Positions 24,804-32,539 of a stretch of DNA of 36,578 nucleotides are shown one piece after another. Where the stretch lies: the IMG/VR virus record IMGVR_UViG_3300008450_000166, positions 1-36,578 of that record; one strand, 5' to 3'. The notes beneath the pieces are model-generated. The model did no database searches. It had not been told where the DNA came from and was given only the letters and a program-made list of their open reading frames with translations. Position 1 is the first letter of the stretch. Every line of letters begins with the position of its first letter. The position numbers were made by a program, and so were the translations under genes. The stretch is from a virus.

Positions 24804-25324
24804 CAAGCGTTGATGTAATTGTAAGGAATCAGATTGTTGCCGATGTTGATATTTGCAATATCATCAGACCAGTTTATGGTTACAGATGTTATGTTGCAGA
24901 ATATTATGCTGAGATAGACCACGAAATTGTTTCTATAAAAATAAACGGAAACGATTACGAACTCGGCATATTGCCTCACGGAGAAGGTGCATCAGACCTG
25001 ATTCTCGAAGCATTGATATTGCTTGGATTCAATTTGCAATCTGTTTCAATAACGATTGAAAACTATGTTGAACAAGGTTATGTTGAAGAAGAGTACGCGC
25101 TAAAGAAATTCACCATACAACTCAATCACTTTGTTTCTGACTTACCAGTTTCACTCACAATATCTGATGAGTCAGAAGATGTGCTGTTCACACCGACAGA
25201 GTGCGTTCCGTGCGAGGGCTGCGGTGATGGAGGCGATTGCATTACAATAAGCGGAATTGATGGCGGTGCGCCTGATTCGCTTTACGAAGATTACGATGTA
25301 ATATTTGACGGAGGAACACCATGA
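24800..25324 (+). CDS. hypothetical appendage protein with C-terminal Cys cluster
   Basis: 174 residues, mostly beta-strand character and acidic, with no signal. Near the C-terminus it has CVPCEGCGDGGDC, four Cys in 13 residues, which could bind metal or form disulfides, followed by an acidic tail. Overlaps both neighbours by four bases (ATGA). No family recognised; context suggests a fibre accessory or assembly factor. Confidence 0.6.
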   Translation: MTSVDVIVRNQIVADVDICNIIRPVYGYRCYVAEYYAEIDHEIVSIKINGNDYELGILPHGEGASDLILEALILLGFNLQSVSITIENYVEQGYVEEEYALKKFTIQLNHFVSDLPVSLTISDESEDVLFTPTECVPCEGCGDGGDCITISGIDGGAPDSLYEDYDVIFDGGTP

Positions 25325-26415
25325 CACAAATAGTTGTACCAATACAAACAAGGAGAGGAACATCAGCGCAATGGGTTGCAGAAAACCCAGTTTTGCTGAA
25401 TGGAGAATGTGCGCTTGTTACAGACGCAAATTATATTGTTGTCGGCAATGGGGTTGATGATTTCAATACATTATCAGCAGACCAGAAAAACATCTACGCC
25501 TCACTTGATGTAGTGAATCAAAGCCTTGTATTGCCAGTTGCTGGAAGCGTTGGTGCGTTAGCATCAATTGTATCACAGGAAATATCCGACAGAGAAGGTG
25601 CTGACAGCGCATTGCAATCACAGATTGACGACAAGCAAGATAAAATTACTGGCACTCCAGATGGAACAAAGTTTGCTGCTGATGATGGAACATGGAAGAA
25701 TCTACCATCGTCAAGCGTTCCTGACGCATCAACAACGGTGAAGGGAATCGCCAAACTTTCAACAGCACCAGTTGACCCAGCGGAGCCAGTTGCAGTCGGA
25801 GATAATGATGCTCGAATGACAAATGCAAGAACGCCAACCGCGCACGCATCATCACACACAAACGGAAGCGATGATATACAGACAGCAAACGGAAGCCAGA
25901 AAGGATTGTTAAGTGCTGCCGATTGGACTGCATTTAATTCAGCGCAGAAAAGAGTTTATCCGTTGAGTATGCAGTCTGGATTAAAGACACATACTGGAAC
26001 GCTTGTAAATACAATAGTGCATTCTGTTGAAATTAACCCAGATACAATCGGATTGAATGACGCGCTGCATATAATCATGATGCACAGAAAAACAACTGGC
26101 GCAAGCGCATCGCAAAACTATTCTTTGTACCTTAATACCTCCAATGCAATCGGAGGCGATTTTTTATTATTCAATGTTCAAGGCGGTGCTGTCACTTTAA
26201 TGTTTGAAATGTATATTAAGTGGCTTAACTCAACTACTAACTACATAGCAAAGCAAGGCGCACTCGCTCCGCTTGGTGGTAGTACTGGTAGCGTTGTTTT
26301 TTCTGGTAGCAAATCAACAACATCATCATTGTGGCTTATACTTGCTATTCAATTAACTGATGTTGCCGATGTGATTACGCAATACACATTTGATGTCTTA
26401 CATTATAAAAACTGA
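25321..26415 (+). CDS. tail/head fibre protein
   Basis: 364 residues. The N-terminus (IQTRRGTSAQWVAENPVLLNGECALVTD and VVGNGVDDF) is the phage fibre start module with the RRGT-x-x-x-W and E-x-x-x-x-x-D-T-N-x-x-x-x-GDG pattern, seen also in Mtd-type fibres. A stalk with short repeats (SQEISDREGADSALQSQIDDKQDKI) follows, then ARTPTAHASSHTNGSDDIQ, a common His-rich fibre motif, and a beta-rich C-terminal knob. Probable host recognition. Confidence 0.75.
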   Translation: MTQIVVPIQTRRGTSAQWVAENPVLLNGECALVTDANYIVVGNGVDDFNTLSADQKNIYASLDVVNQSLVLPVAGSVGALASIVSQEISDREGADSALQSQIDDKQDKITGTPDGTKFAADDGTWKNLPSSSVPDASTTVKGIAKLSTAPVDPAEPVAVGDNDARMTNARTPTAHASSHTNGSDDIQTANGSQKGLLSAADWTAFNSAQKRVYPLSMQSGLKTHTGTLVNTIVHSVEINPDTIGLNDALHIIMMHRKTTGASASQNYSLYLNTSNAIGGDFLLFNVQGGAVTLMFEMYIKWLNSTTNYIAKQGALAPLGGSTGSVVFSGSKSTTSSLWLILAIQLTDVADVITQYTFDVLHYKN

Positions 26416-26420
26416 TAACG

Positions 26421-26693
26421 ATGCCGAATTATTTAGGACTAATGACAAAGGCTGAAGCGAAACAACTTGCAGACCTTCGCTTATTGTCAGGTTACGAAAC
26501 AATCAGAACAATCGCAAACATAATCGCGCAGATGCAAGTCAATTCACCAGAGTTTACAGACTTCAAAGTGAATATGGTTGTCACCGATGATGTTGATTCG
26601 TATTTCAAAAACACAATGCAATACACAACCGATTATGTCAAGCAGGGTTATCCAAATGGACAAGGCTTGCTGCGGTCAATTAGTTGGGCTTAA
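26421..26693 (+). CDS. small hypothetical protein
   Basis: 90 residues, helical in the first 50 residues (MTKAEAKQLADLRLLSGYETIRTIANIIAQM), no TM, no Cys. It lies between the fibre gene and the lysis cassette, five bases after the fibre stop. It could be a fibre chaperone or a baseplate accessory; no family recognised. Confidence 0.6.
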   Translation: MPNYLGLMTKAEAKQLADLRLLSGYETIRTIANIIAQMQVNSPEFTDFKVNMVVTDDVDSYFKNTMQYTTDYVKQGYPNGQGLLRSISWA

Positions 26694-26704
26694 AAATATT
26701 CGCA

Positions 26705-27025
26705 ATGATTATGTCAAACCAATTTGTCATAAATGTAAAGGTCATTGTTTCTGTTGTTGCTTCAATCATGAGCATTGTGATAACGATAATGATAAGTGAT
26801 TATGTTTCTTCAGAGAGAAAATTCAAAGAAGAAATACAGGACGACATTAAACAGATGAATGGATTTCTTCAAGACATTCATACTGATTCAGCAATCCAAA
26901 CAGAGAAACTCAGGGGGCTGGAACACGCGACAAGCAAGAACTCCAGAGATATTGAGAATATGAAATACACTCTTTACAGAAACGGGATGCCGATAATCAA
27001 AGAACACATAGAGGATGGGCGTTGA
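26705..27025 (+). CDS. single-TM coiled-coil protein, holin-like
   Basis: About 106 residues from ATG 26705 (ATG 26711 also possible). A hydrophobic segment near residues 9-30 (VINVKVIVSVVASIMSIVITIMI) is followed by a charged coiled coil (RKFKEEIQDDIKQMNGFL) and a soluble tail. The topology recalls phage holin or hemolysin XhlA-type proteins. It overlaps the candidate lysin by 11 bases, supporting a lysis role. Holin activity is inferred. Confidence 0.6.
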   Translation: MIMSNQFVINVKVIVSVVASIMSIVITIMISDYVSSERKFKEEIQDDIKQMNGFLQDIHTDSAIQTEKLRGLEHATSKNSRDIENMKYTLYRNGMPIIKEHIEDGR

Positions 27026-27473
27026 AATAAAAATCACCAGAGATATTTTCACATTACAATGTACTATCGGCAAACTTGAAATTGTCGGGAGTGCATTTAC
27101 TTGTTACACGCTTGAAGATGTGGCGCGTGCAATCGGTGTTAAGATATACGGACAGACCGCAATCCCAGAAGGAGAATACAAATTCACATTGAGCAGAAGC
27201 CCGAAGTTCGGAAGAGTGCTGCCGTTGATATTCAACAACGAAGCAACGATGGCTGTTGAGGACGGACGAGGCGTTAGGTTTACTGGAGTAAGAATGCACA
27301 ACGGAGTGAATCACAAAAACACAGAGGGGTGCGTGCTTTGCGGTTTTGAAAGAAACGAAACTGGTATCTGGAAGCCAGCAACAGATGAGTTGATGAATGA
27401 ATTGCGTGCGCTCGAAATGAAGAATGGTGACTACGGAAAAATAATTATAACCAATAAACAAACAACGAAATGA
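27015..27473 (+). CDS. DUF5675 protein, candidate endolysin
   Basis: 152 residues. The core KIYGQTAIPEGEYKFTLSRSPKF followed by MHNGVNHKNTEGCVLCG (H95, H100, C106) matches DUF5675, a family resembling L,D-transpeptidase-type folds with a His and Cys centre. Several phages carry it in place of a classical lysin. Flanked by holin-like and spanin genes, which supports peptidoglycan cleavage or modification; the enzymatic activity is not established. It overlaps the following small gene as ATGA. Confidence 0.7.
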   Translation: MGVEIKITRDIFTLQCTIGKLEIVGSAFTCYTLEDVARAIGVKIYGQTAIPEGEYKFTLSRSPKFGRVLPLIFNNEATMAVEDGRGVRFTGVRMHNGVNHKNTEGCVLCGFERNETGIWKPATDELMNELRALEMKNGDYGKIIITNKQTTK

Positions 27474-27643
27474 AAAAAGCATGGTACAAATCTCGCGCAA
27501 TGTGGGCTGGCTATTTGCTGGTCGTGTTCGGAATCATTCATTACTGGAAGACAGAAAACCTTTCGGCATCAATGGAACTCGTGTTGATGGGGCTTGGCTT
27601 CATCGGGGTTCGTAGTGCCATTGGTAAATCAATTAAGGGATGA
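27470..27643 (+). CDS. 57-residue two-segment membrane protein, holin-like
   Basis: Starts at ATG 27470 inside the previous stop (ATGA) and ends TGA 27641-27643, overlapping the spanin start. After MKKAWYKSRAMW come a hydrophobic stretch AGYLLVVFGIIHYW and a second one, MELVLMGLGFIGV, then a Lys end. Two short TM segments with a Lys-rich N-terminus suit a small holin. Tight overlaps on both sides strongly support that it is a real gene. Confidence 0.75.
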   Translation: MKKAWYKSRAMWAGYLLVVFGIIHYWKTENLSASMELVLMGLGFIGVRSAIGKSIKG

Positions 27644-28173
27644 AATTGATAAATGCGTTTGCATTTATAGTTATTGCGTTTGCATTCACTTCGTGTTGCC
27701 CGAAAGTGTTGCAGACCGAACAAACAACCAGTCGCGTCACAACATCGGACACAATCTACCTGAGAGATACGATTGAAATTCCGACTGCGACTGCGACTGG
27801 CTTGTTTGATTCCGCTAAATTCATGACAATATGTGACAGCATATTGCTTTTGAAGTCAGGACAAGGCATAGAAATCACAAACACAGAAACAAACACAGAA
27901 ACAAAATCAGTTCCGCGCATCCAGACAATTAAAATTGTAAAGGATACGGCTGGCTTTTTCAGAATTCAAGCCGACATTTCAAGTTACATGGCGGAAATTG
28001 ATTCGCTCCGCAAGGTGATAACAACAAAGGATTCAGTTAGCACCATTACAACAAAGATTATCGCCAAGTGCGTCAGCAAATTTCACCGATTTACGCGGAC
28101 ATTTTTCTGGTTATTTTTAGCCCTATTTTTAGGGTATATTTTGGCGAAAATCGGAGGCTTGAAATTGCCCTAA
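27640..28173 (+). CDS. unimolecular spanin (lipoprotein with C-terminal TM)
   Basis: 177 residues. The N-terminus MKLINAFAFIVIAFAFTSC ends in a lipobox-like AFTSC (Cys19, second Cys next), so it should be a lipoprotein. The middle is a soluble, helix-prone periplasmic span, and residues about 152-170 form a C-terminal TM segment (FFWLFLALFLGYILAKI). A lipoprotein anchored in the outer membrane and inserted in the inner membrane by its C-terminus is the u-spanin architecture, as in T1 gp11. It is last in the lysis cassette. The first bases encode two ATGCGTTTGCAT-type words (27653-27664, 27675-27685). Confidence 0.75.
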   Translation: MKLINAFAFIVIAFAFTSCCPKVLQTEQTTSRVTTSDTIYLRDTIEIPTATATGLFDSAKFMTICDSILLLKSGQGIEITNTETNTETKSVPRIQTIKIVKDTAGFFRIQADISSYMAEIDSLRKVITTKDSVSTITTKIIAKCVSKFHRFTRTFFWLFLALFLGYILAKIGGLKLP

Positions 28174-28184
28174 AATTGCCCAAA

Positions 28185-28208
28185 AATAGGGTATTTTATC
28201 CCTTTTTA
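28185..28208 (+). terminator. candidate terminator after lysis cassette
   Basis: AATAGGG followed by ATCCCTTTTT can form a short stem (GGG-TATTTTAT-CCC) ending in a T-run. The stem is short and A/T-rich, so strength is uncertain. Confidence 0.4.
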
Positions 28209-28332
28209 GGAAAATTATTGGGTTGATTTTCAAGCATTTAGAAAATAAATGATACAACCTATAGTATTATATATTAATATTGCCTCATTGAATTCAAGCC
28301 CAACGGGGCAATGTTCTTTGAAATTTTGGGGT

Positions 28333-28340
28333 TACATTTA
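28333..28340 (+). promoter_or_regulatory. -7-like box upstream of structured RNA
   Basis: TACATTTA is one base off TAnnTTTG and lies 18 bases before the first helix of the RNA candidate. No TTTG at the expected -33 spacing. Confidence 0.35.
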
Positions 28341-28344
28341 AGCA

Positions 28345-28535
28345 AGCGGTCAAGGTAGTGATGCGTTAAGGTGCAAAGCAAAAGTTCAACACCTGAATCA
28401 CGAAACTGCGGACGGGATGTAACAGCCAATATGACAGACCAAGAGGAAACTCAGTACCGCTCTGCGGAGGTCATTGTTAAGTAGGGGTTGAACAACTTTT
28501 CAATCGTTACCCCGAATCGGTTAATCCGAGCAATG
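28345..28535 (+). ncRNA. candidate structured RNA, unknown class
   Basis: Non-coding stretch between lysis and early genes with several consistent helices. Hairpin I: GTGAT (28358-28362)/ATCAC (28397-28401) plus AGGTG (28369-28373)/CACCT (28390-28394). Long helix: CGGG+GTAAC (28413-28416, 28419-28423)/GTTAC+CCCG (28506-28514). Inside it, GACC (28437-28440)/GGTC (28469-28472) encloses GAG-GAAA-CTC (28443-28452, a GNRA loop) and CCGC-TCT-GCGG (28457-28467), a three-way junction. The loop of hairpin I (AAAAGTTCAA, 28380-28389) is complementary to 28487-28500, allowing a pseudoknot. A last hairpin is TCGG/CCGA (28517-28529). No known RNA class recognised. Confidence 0.6.
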
Positions 28536-28674
28536 AAATCTGATAATGCAGCAGTGTGTTGTTAGTCGGGAGATTAACATTAAGGGAGGTTGAGGAACTT
28601 AACAGAGTGCGCTTTTCAATCCACTCGCTTTTATTCGGTATCTGGTTGCCGAATCGCTGCAAACAATCTTCACA

Positions 28675-28751
28675 CAATGTAGGGCGGTGGATGCGTCATG
28701 ATGCTTGTCACATGACGATGATGCGCCTTGAATCGAATTCACCCTACATTG
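28675..28751. repeat. long inverted repeat with internal inverted repeat
   Basis: CAATGTAGGG (28675-28684) is complementary to CCCTACATTG (28742-28751), a perfect 10-bp outer stem around about 57 bases. Inside, CGTCATG (28694-28700) pairs with CATGACG (28711-28717). No T-run follows. The nested palindromes directly upstream of the early genes could form a cruciform or an RNA structure in the leader; origin, operator and leader roles are all possible. Confidence 0.65.
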
Positions 28752-28760
28752 CAACAATTC

Positions 28761-28791
28761 AAACATCACTAATTTAAAAACATCAAACATC
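28761..28791 (+). promoter_or_regulatory. AAACATC leader repeats (first of a set)
   Basis: AAACATC occurs at 28761-28767, 28778-28784 and 28785-28791, the last abutting ATG 28792. The same word precedes the next four genes with starts at 29036, 30442, 31465 and 31829. Confidence 0.55.
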
Positions 28792-29001
28792 ATGAAAAAT
28801 CAAAACATCACAAAGTCGGAAACTCAACTAACTATTGAAAACAGAGTTGAACGCATTATGCGCGAAATTCGCTTTACTGAAAAGTTCTGCGAAACAGAGT
28901 TACGAATCTTTGAAAAAACATTGAATAGCGCAATGAATGAAGTTGCGAGAACGCAAGCAACCGAAATCGCTAATACAATCAGTAGAAACTTTATTAAATA
29001 A
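28792..29001 (+). CDS. small helical hypothetical protein
   Basis: 69 residues, predicted all-helical and charged (NRVERIMREIRFTEKFCETELRIFEKTL), one Cys. It is the first gene of the early region, after the nested inverted repeat and the AAACATC leader. No family recognised; small helical early proteins are often takeover or regulatory factors, but nothing in the sequence shows that. Confidence 0.6.
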   Translation: MKNQNITKSETQLTIENRVERIMREIRFTEKFCETELRIFEKTLNSAMNEVARTQATEIANTISRNFIK

Positions 29002-29035
29002 CTCCAAACATTATAAACAATTAAAAAACATCACC

Positions 29036-30394
29036 ATGTCAATCTACATCAAAGTAATCAAAGCAATCAACCCAATCCACAACGGAGGCGAATGTCTGTA
29101 CAACACCACAGACGATGCAGCAAAGAATCTGATTGAAAGCAATGTTCTGCCCTCTGAATGGAGTGGGATGCACAGCGGCTCAATCATTAGAAGAGGAATG
29201 AAGAAACGGCTTATTAATGCCGTTAAAATTAAAGGCACAATCACCGCAGACAAAGTTCAAACGATTCCAACATCTGGAAGCGTCCCAGCGATGCCGCTCT
29301 CCGAAGAGCGCAGAGCGTTTCTGAATAAGTGCCTTGCTAAGAAGGGAGCAGAAACAGAAACAGAAGAAGAAGAGGAAACCACCGAAGAAACAACATCACA
29401 AGAAACTCAAACACAAACATCACAAACAGAAGAACGAGATATGCTTAAAGAACTCAAAGACGAGATGCAGCAACTACATAACGCTGCGACAACACAACAA
29501 CAAGGTAGCGATGCGATGATGCCACTCGCGCAAATGCTTGCGCCTTCACTCAGCAAATTGATTCAACCGAATTACGACTGGGCGATGGATGCCATCAACA
29601 AGGTCGTGACTGAGGCAATCGCAGCACAGCGACCTCACAAAGTTGAAATTTATGTCAATGATGAAATGAAGGGTGCGACTGGACGCACTCACTTTCAGTT
29701 TGACAAAATCATGCGAGCCTTAACAACCAGAGTTCCTCTTTGGATAACTGGCGAGGCTGGTGCTGGTAAGACGCACAGCGTGCATCAGGCTGCCGAAGTA
29801 TTGAGCCTTCCTTATTACTCTCTCAGTTGCGGAATCGAAACTGGCAAACATGAATTGTTTGGCTACATGAGTGCGACTGGCGAGTATTCAACCACAGCAT
29901 TCAGAAACGCTTACGAAAATGGCGGTGTCTTTCTCTTTGACGAGATTGATGCTGGTAGTGCTGAAGTGTTCACATCAATGAATGCTGCGCTTGCAAATAG
30001 TGGTGTCACATTTCCATGTGGCACTTATGTAAAGAAGCATAAAGACTTCATTGCAGTTGCTTGCGCGAATACAACTGGCGATGGCGCGAATATGAAGTAT
30101 GTAGGTCGCCAACAGATAGACAAGGCGACCACAGACAGATTTGCTATGATTCATTTCAAGTACGATGAGGAACTTGAAATGGATATTTGCGGTAACAGAG
30201 ATTGGGCGAGATTGGTTCAGCGTCTTCGCCACAAGATTAAAGAGGTTAACCCAGAATTCATTGTAAGCCCTCGCGCATCAATCAACGGAGCGAAGTTACT
30301 CGCAGCAGGGTTCACCGAGAGCGAAGTAGTTGACATGGTGGTGCTGAAAGGTGCGCCAGAAACAATCCGTAATCAAGTGAAGGGAATGTATTGA
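29036..30394 (+). CDS. MoxR/CbbQ-type AAA+ ATPase
   Basis: 452 residues from ATG 29036; the AAACATC leader and the Met choice argue against the longer frame from 28937. Residues 1-65 form a small basic domain, 105-165 is Glu/Thr/Gln-rich low complexity, then the AAA+ core: Walker A GEAGAGKT (239-246), Walker B VFLFDEID (298-305), and an ATTDRF sensor/Arg-finger region. ANTTGDGANMKYVGRQQID is typical of the MoxR/CbbQ/NirQ group. These ATPases remodel partners together with vWA proteins; the next gene has a vWA-like domain. A perfect hairpin overlaps its stop. Confidence 0.85.
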   Translation: MSIYIKVIKAINPIHNGGECLYNTTDDAAKNLIESNVLPSEWSGMHSGSIIRRGMKKRLINAVKIKGTITADKVQTIPTSGSVPAMPLSEERRAFLNKCLAKKGAETETEEEEETTEETTSQETQTQTSQTEERDMLKELKDEMQQLHNAATTQQQGSDAMMPLAQMLAPSLSKLIQPNYDWAMDAINKVVTEAIAAQRPHKVEIYVNDEMKGATGRTHFQFDKIMRALTTRVPLWITGEAGAGKTHSVHQAAEVLSLPYYSLSCGIETGKHELFGYMSATGEYSTTAFRNAYENGGVFLFDEIDAGSAEVFTSMNAALANSGVTFPCGTYVKKHKDFIAVACANTTGDGANMKYVGRQQIDKATTDRFAMIHFKYDEELEMDICGNRDWARLVQRLRHKIKEVNPEFIVSPRASINGAKLLAAGFTESEVVDMVVLKGAPETIRNQVKGMY

Positions 30395-30404
30395 TTCCCT
30401 TCAC
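30377..30404 (+). repeat. perfect hairpin overlapping AAA+ stop codon
   Basis: GTGAAGGGAAT (30377-30387) and ATTCCCTTCAC (30394-30404) form an 11-bp perfect stem with loop GTATTG. No T-run follows. It may act as a processing, stability or attenuation element between the ATPase and the vWA-like gene. Confidence 0.7.
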
Positions 30405-30441
30405 GCCACACACAAACATCAAAACATCAAAAACAAACATC

Positions 30442-31368
30442 ATGCAAATCAGACAAGAGAATAATTACGAAAACCAGTACTTCGACTCGGTGGTGGATTT
30501 CAGAACATGGATAAACAACACAACGCGCAATGCTGAAGCCGAAAATGCAAGTGAAGGCACAGACGCGGATAGAAAAGAATTCACGCTCACCGATACGATG
30601 CAAGAGGCTGACCAATATCTTACAAGCGAAAAGATATGGGAAGACGGAATTGCAAAATCAAAAGTGATGATTGCAAACCTACCTCAACCGCAAGGTGATG
30701 GCACAAAGATTAACTTCAAGAACGCTGTCGCTGGTGGTTCTGTTAATCTGGGAAGGTATCTGCAAGGCAAGCCCGATTCAATGAGGCAAATGAAGCGCAC
30801 CACAGCACAGAAGCGCGGAAAGATTATTGACTTATACTTTGACCCTTGCATCAGCGGAGGAATGAGTACAGACGCAATGATTGCATACGGATGCGCTGTT
30901 TATTCAATCGTTAATGAATTGCAGTTACAAGGTTACAGAATTAATCTTTACGCTGCTTACACAAGCAAACAGCACGGAGATAAAAGCAAGGGAGTTGTTA
31001 GGTCAGTATGCACGGTCAAGATAAAGTCAAGCGATGAAGTGCTTGACACGAACTCAATGTTGTATGCAATCGCACACCCTTCAATGTTTCGCAGACATTG
31101 GTTCGCATGGCTTGAACGAAAATCATTCTGGTCATATGGATACGGACAAGTGACTGAGGCTACCGCTTTCAAGCGAAGCGAAGTGATGTGGGGATATAAC
31201 ACGAACCCGACAAATAGTTTCTTCATGCAAAAACTTCAGAACCTACCAAGCGGAATGCAAAACAACTCCACAAAGATTGCCGAACACTTGATTGCAAAGA
31301 TTTACAAGCAGATTGAAAGCGCAGATGAAAATGTGCTTGACGGAGAAGTGCATTTCCAATTTACATGA
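30442..31368 (+). CDS. vWA-like (DUF7192-type) partner of the AAA+ ATPase
   Basis: 308 residues from ATG 30442, which directly follows three AAACATC words; an upstream start at 30391 would run through the hairpin. Residues about 126-170 (GKIIDLYFDPCISGGMSTDAM, then YGCAVYSIVNELQLQGYRINLYAAY) have the strand-loop-helix-strand layout of a von Willebrand A domain with a degenerate MIDAS (D-x-x-x-D...S). Pairing of a MoxR ATPase with a vWA protein is well known (CbbQ/CbbO, NorQ/NorD). Its target in this phage is unknown. Confidence 0.65.
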   Translation: MQIRQENNYENQYFDSVVDFRTWINNTTRNAEAENASEGTDADRKEFTLTDTMQEADQYLTSEKIWEDGIAKSKVMIANLPQPQGDGTKINFKNAVAGGSVNLGRYLQGKPDSMRQMKRTTAQKRGKIIDLYFDPCISGGMSTDAMIAYGCAVYSIVNELQLQGYRINLYAAYTSKQHGDKSKGVVRSVCTVKIKSSDEVLDTNSMLYAIAHPSMFRRHWFAWLERKSFWSYGYGQVTEATAFKRSEVMWGYNTNPTNSFFMQKLQNLPSGMQNNSTKIAEHLIAKIYKQIESADENVLDGEVHFQFT

Positions 31369-31374
31369 GTGATG

Positions 31375-31413
31375 TTTGAAAGGGCGAGGGTGATGCCTCG
31401 CCCGCTTTTCAAA
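31375..31413 (+). terminator. strong GC hairpin after vWA-like gene
   Basis: GGGCGAGG (31382-31389)/CCTCGCCC (31396-31403) is an 8-bp GC stem, extended by TTTGAAA (31375-31381)/TTTCAAA (31407-31413). There is a TTTT after the GC stem within the second arm, so it may terminate or slow transcription in the early operon. Confidence 0.5.
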
Positions 31414-31464
31414 CACAGAAACAAATCAATCAATAAACACTAACAATAAAAACATCCAAACAAA

Positions 31465-31806
31465 ATGAGCAGACAATTTCCTTTATGGGTTGAAATCAAT
31501 TCATGCGCCTACAAAAGCGGTAAAAAAAGTTACGGCATAAAGCAAGACGGAGAAACTAAAGTGTACGCTGGCACATCATCAGCGAACTCGAATCCATTTT
31601 ACAAAATCAGAACAACGACAGTTGACATTGACGATGATGGATTGAAGTACAGAAAGTTCACTATGTCAGTTGACGACTTAGTACTGAAGATTGCGTACAT
31701 GAATCTAAAGACCAACGAATACAAAGTTGTGTTCAACAGAATGAATGTTGTCGCAATCATGAACGAAACAATACAAGAGTGGAAAAAAAATAATTCAAAC
31801 AAATAA
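31465..31806 (+). CDS. hypothetical early protein
   Basis: 113 residues, no TM or Cys cluster, one Cys near the N-terminus. The composition is alpha/beta with a DIDDDGLKYRKF acidic turn and a helical C-terminus. It follows the strong hairpin and an AAACATC leader (31450-31456). No family recognised. Confidence 0.6.
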   Translation: MSRQFPLWVEINSCAYKSGKKSYGIKQDGETKVYAGTSSANSNPFYKIRTTTVDIDDDGLKYRKFTMSVDDLVLKIAYMNLKTNEYKVVFNRMNVVAIMNETIQEWKKNNSNK

Positions 31807-31828
31807 ACATCGCAAACACAAAAACAAA

Positions 31829-32539
31829 ATGAAAAACAAAACAGAAAGAAGATTAATTTGGGAAGGCGAGTACCAAACACAATCACCAGTTGAACTCACG
31901 CTGTTGTTTCACCGCGACTTTATCGGTGGACACTCAGATGAACTTGACCCTATAAAGGTGCATGAAGAGTTTGAAAGAAAGACTGGAATAAGGATTGATG
32001 ATGTATGCACACACTTTGAAATGTCATTGCTGAACGCTGTAAAGAATAACATACGCATGACATCATCAATGACATTCATCGAAGCGAATTCACACAAAAA
32101 GGTTTACAATTGGAGGAAGGAAAGCGGGAGTGGTGACGAAGACAAGATGATTGATGTACTGAAGAAGGGTGCTGGAGAATTGAAAGACAAGACGCTGTAC
32201 TCTTTAATCGTTACTCAATTGATGTGCTACTCAATGCAGAACCTTTCCAGAGTTGCCGTTTACAGCGATGGTAGTGTAACCATTGAAAGCGGAATTGATA
32301 TTGAACTCGCTATACAGCAAGCGAAAGAGAAATACAATTGCAATCCATGCGAAGATGATAATGTAGTAACGCATCAAGCATTTATGAATGGCGAAAGATA
32401 TTATGCTGCTGCACAAGTTGTAATGAAAGTGGATGGCGAGAATTGCGGAATCGGACATATTTACAAAGAGTCAGAGGACGAAAACAGCGCAAGAAACTTT
32501 GCGAACAAAATGAGGAACGAAGCAAACGGATTAAAATAA
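31829..32539 (+). CDS. hypothetical early protein
   Basis: 236 residues, soluble. The first half is helical with FERKTGIRIDDV; the second contains SGIDIELAIQQAKEKYNCNP and ends with a Lys/Asn-rich helix. AAACATC (31805-31811) precedes it. It immediately precedes the putative annealing protein, with no gap, so it may belong to the recombination/replication set. No function can be assigned. Confidence 0.6.
   Translation: MKNKTERRLIWEGEYQTQSPVELTLLFHRDFIGGHSDELDPIKVHEEFERKTGIRIDDVCTHFEMSLLNAVKNNIRMTSSMTFIEANSHKKVYNWRKESGSGDEDKMIDVLKKGAGELKDKTLYSLIVTQLMCYSMQNLSRVAVYSDGSVTIESGIDIELAIQQAKEKYNCNPCEDDNVVTHQAFMNGERYYAAAQVVMKVDGENCGIGHIYKESEDENSARNFANKMRNEANGLK

Noticed and set aside
28556-28777. 73-codon frame upstream of the early genes
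   Set aside because: Runs through the nested inverted repeat, has an unnatural composition rich in Arg/His/Met and no start signal.
28937-29035. Longer N-terminus for the AAA+ protein
   Set aside because: It overlaps the previous gene and translates through an AAACATC leader; ATG 29036 is better placed.
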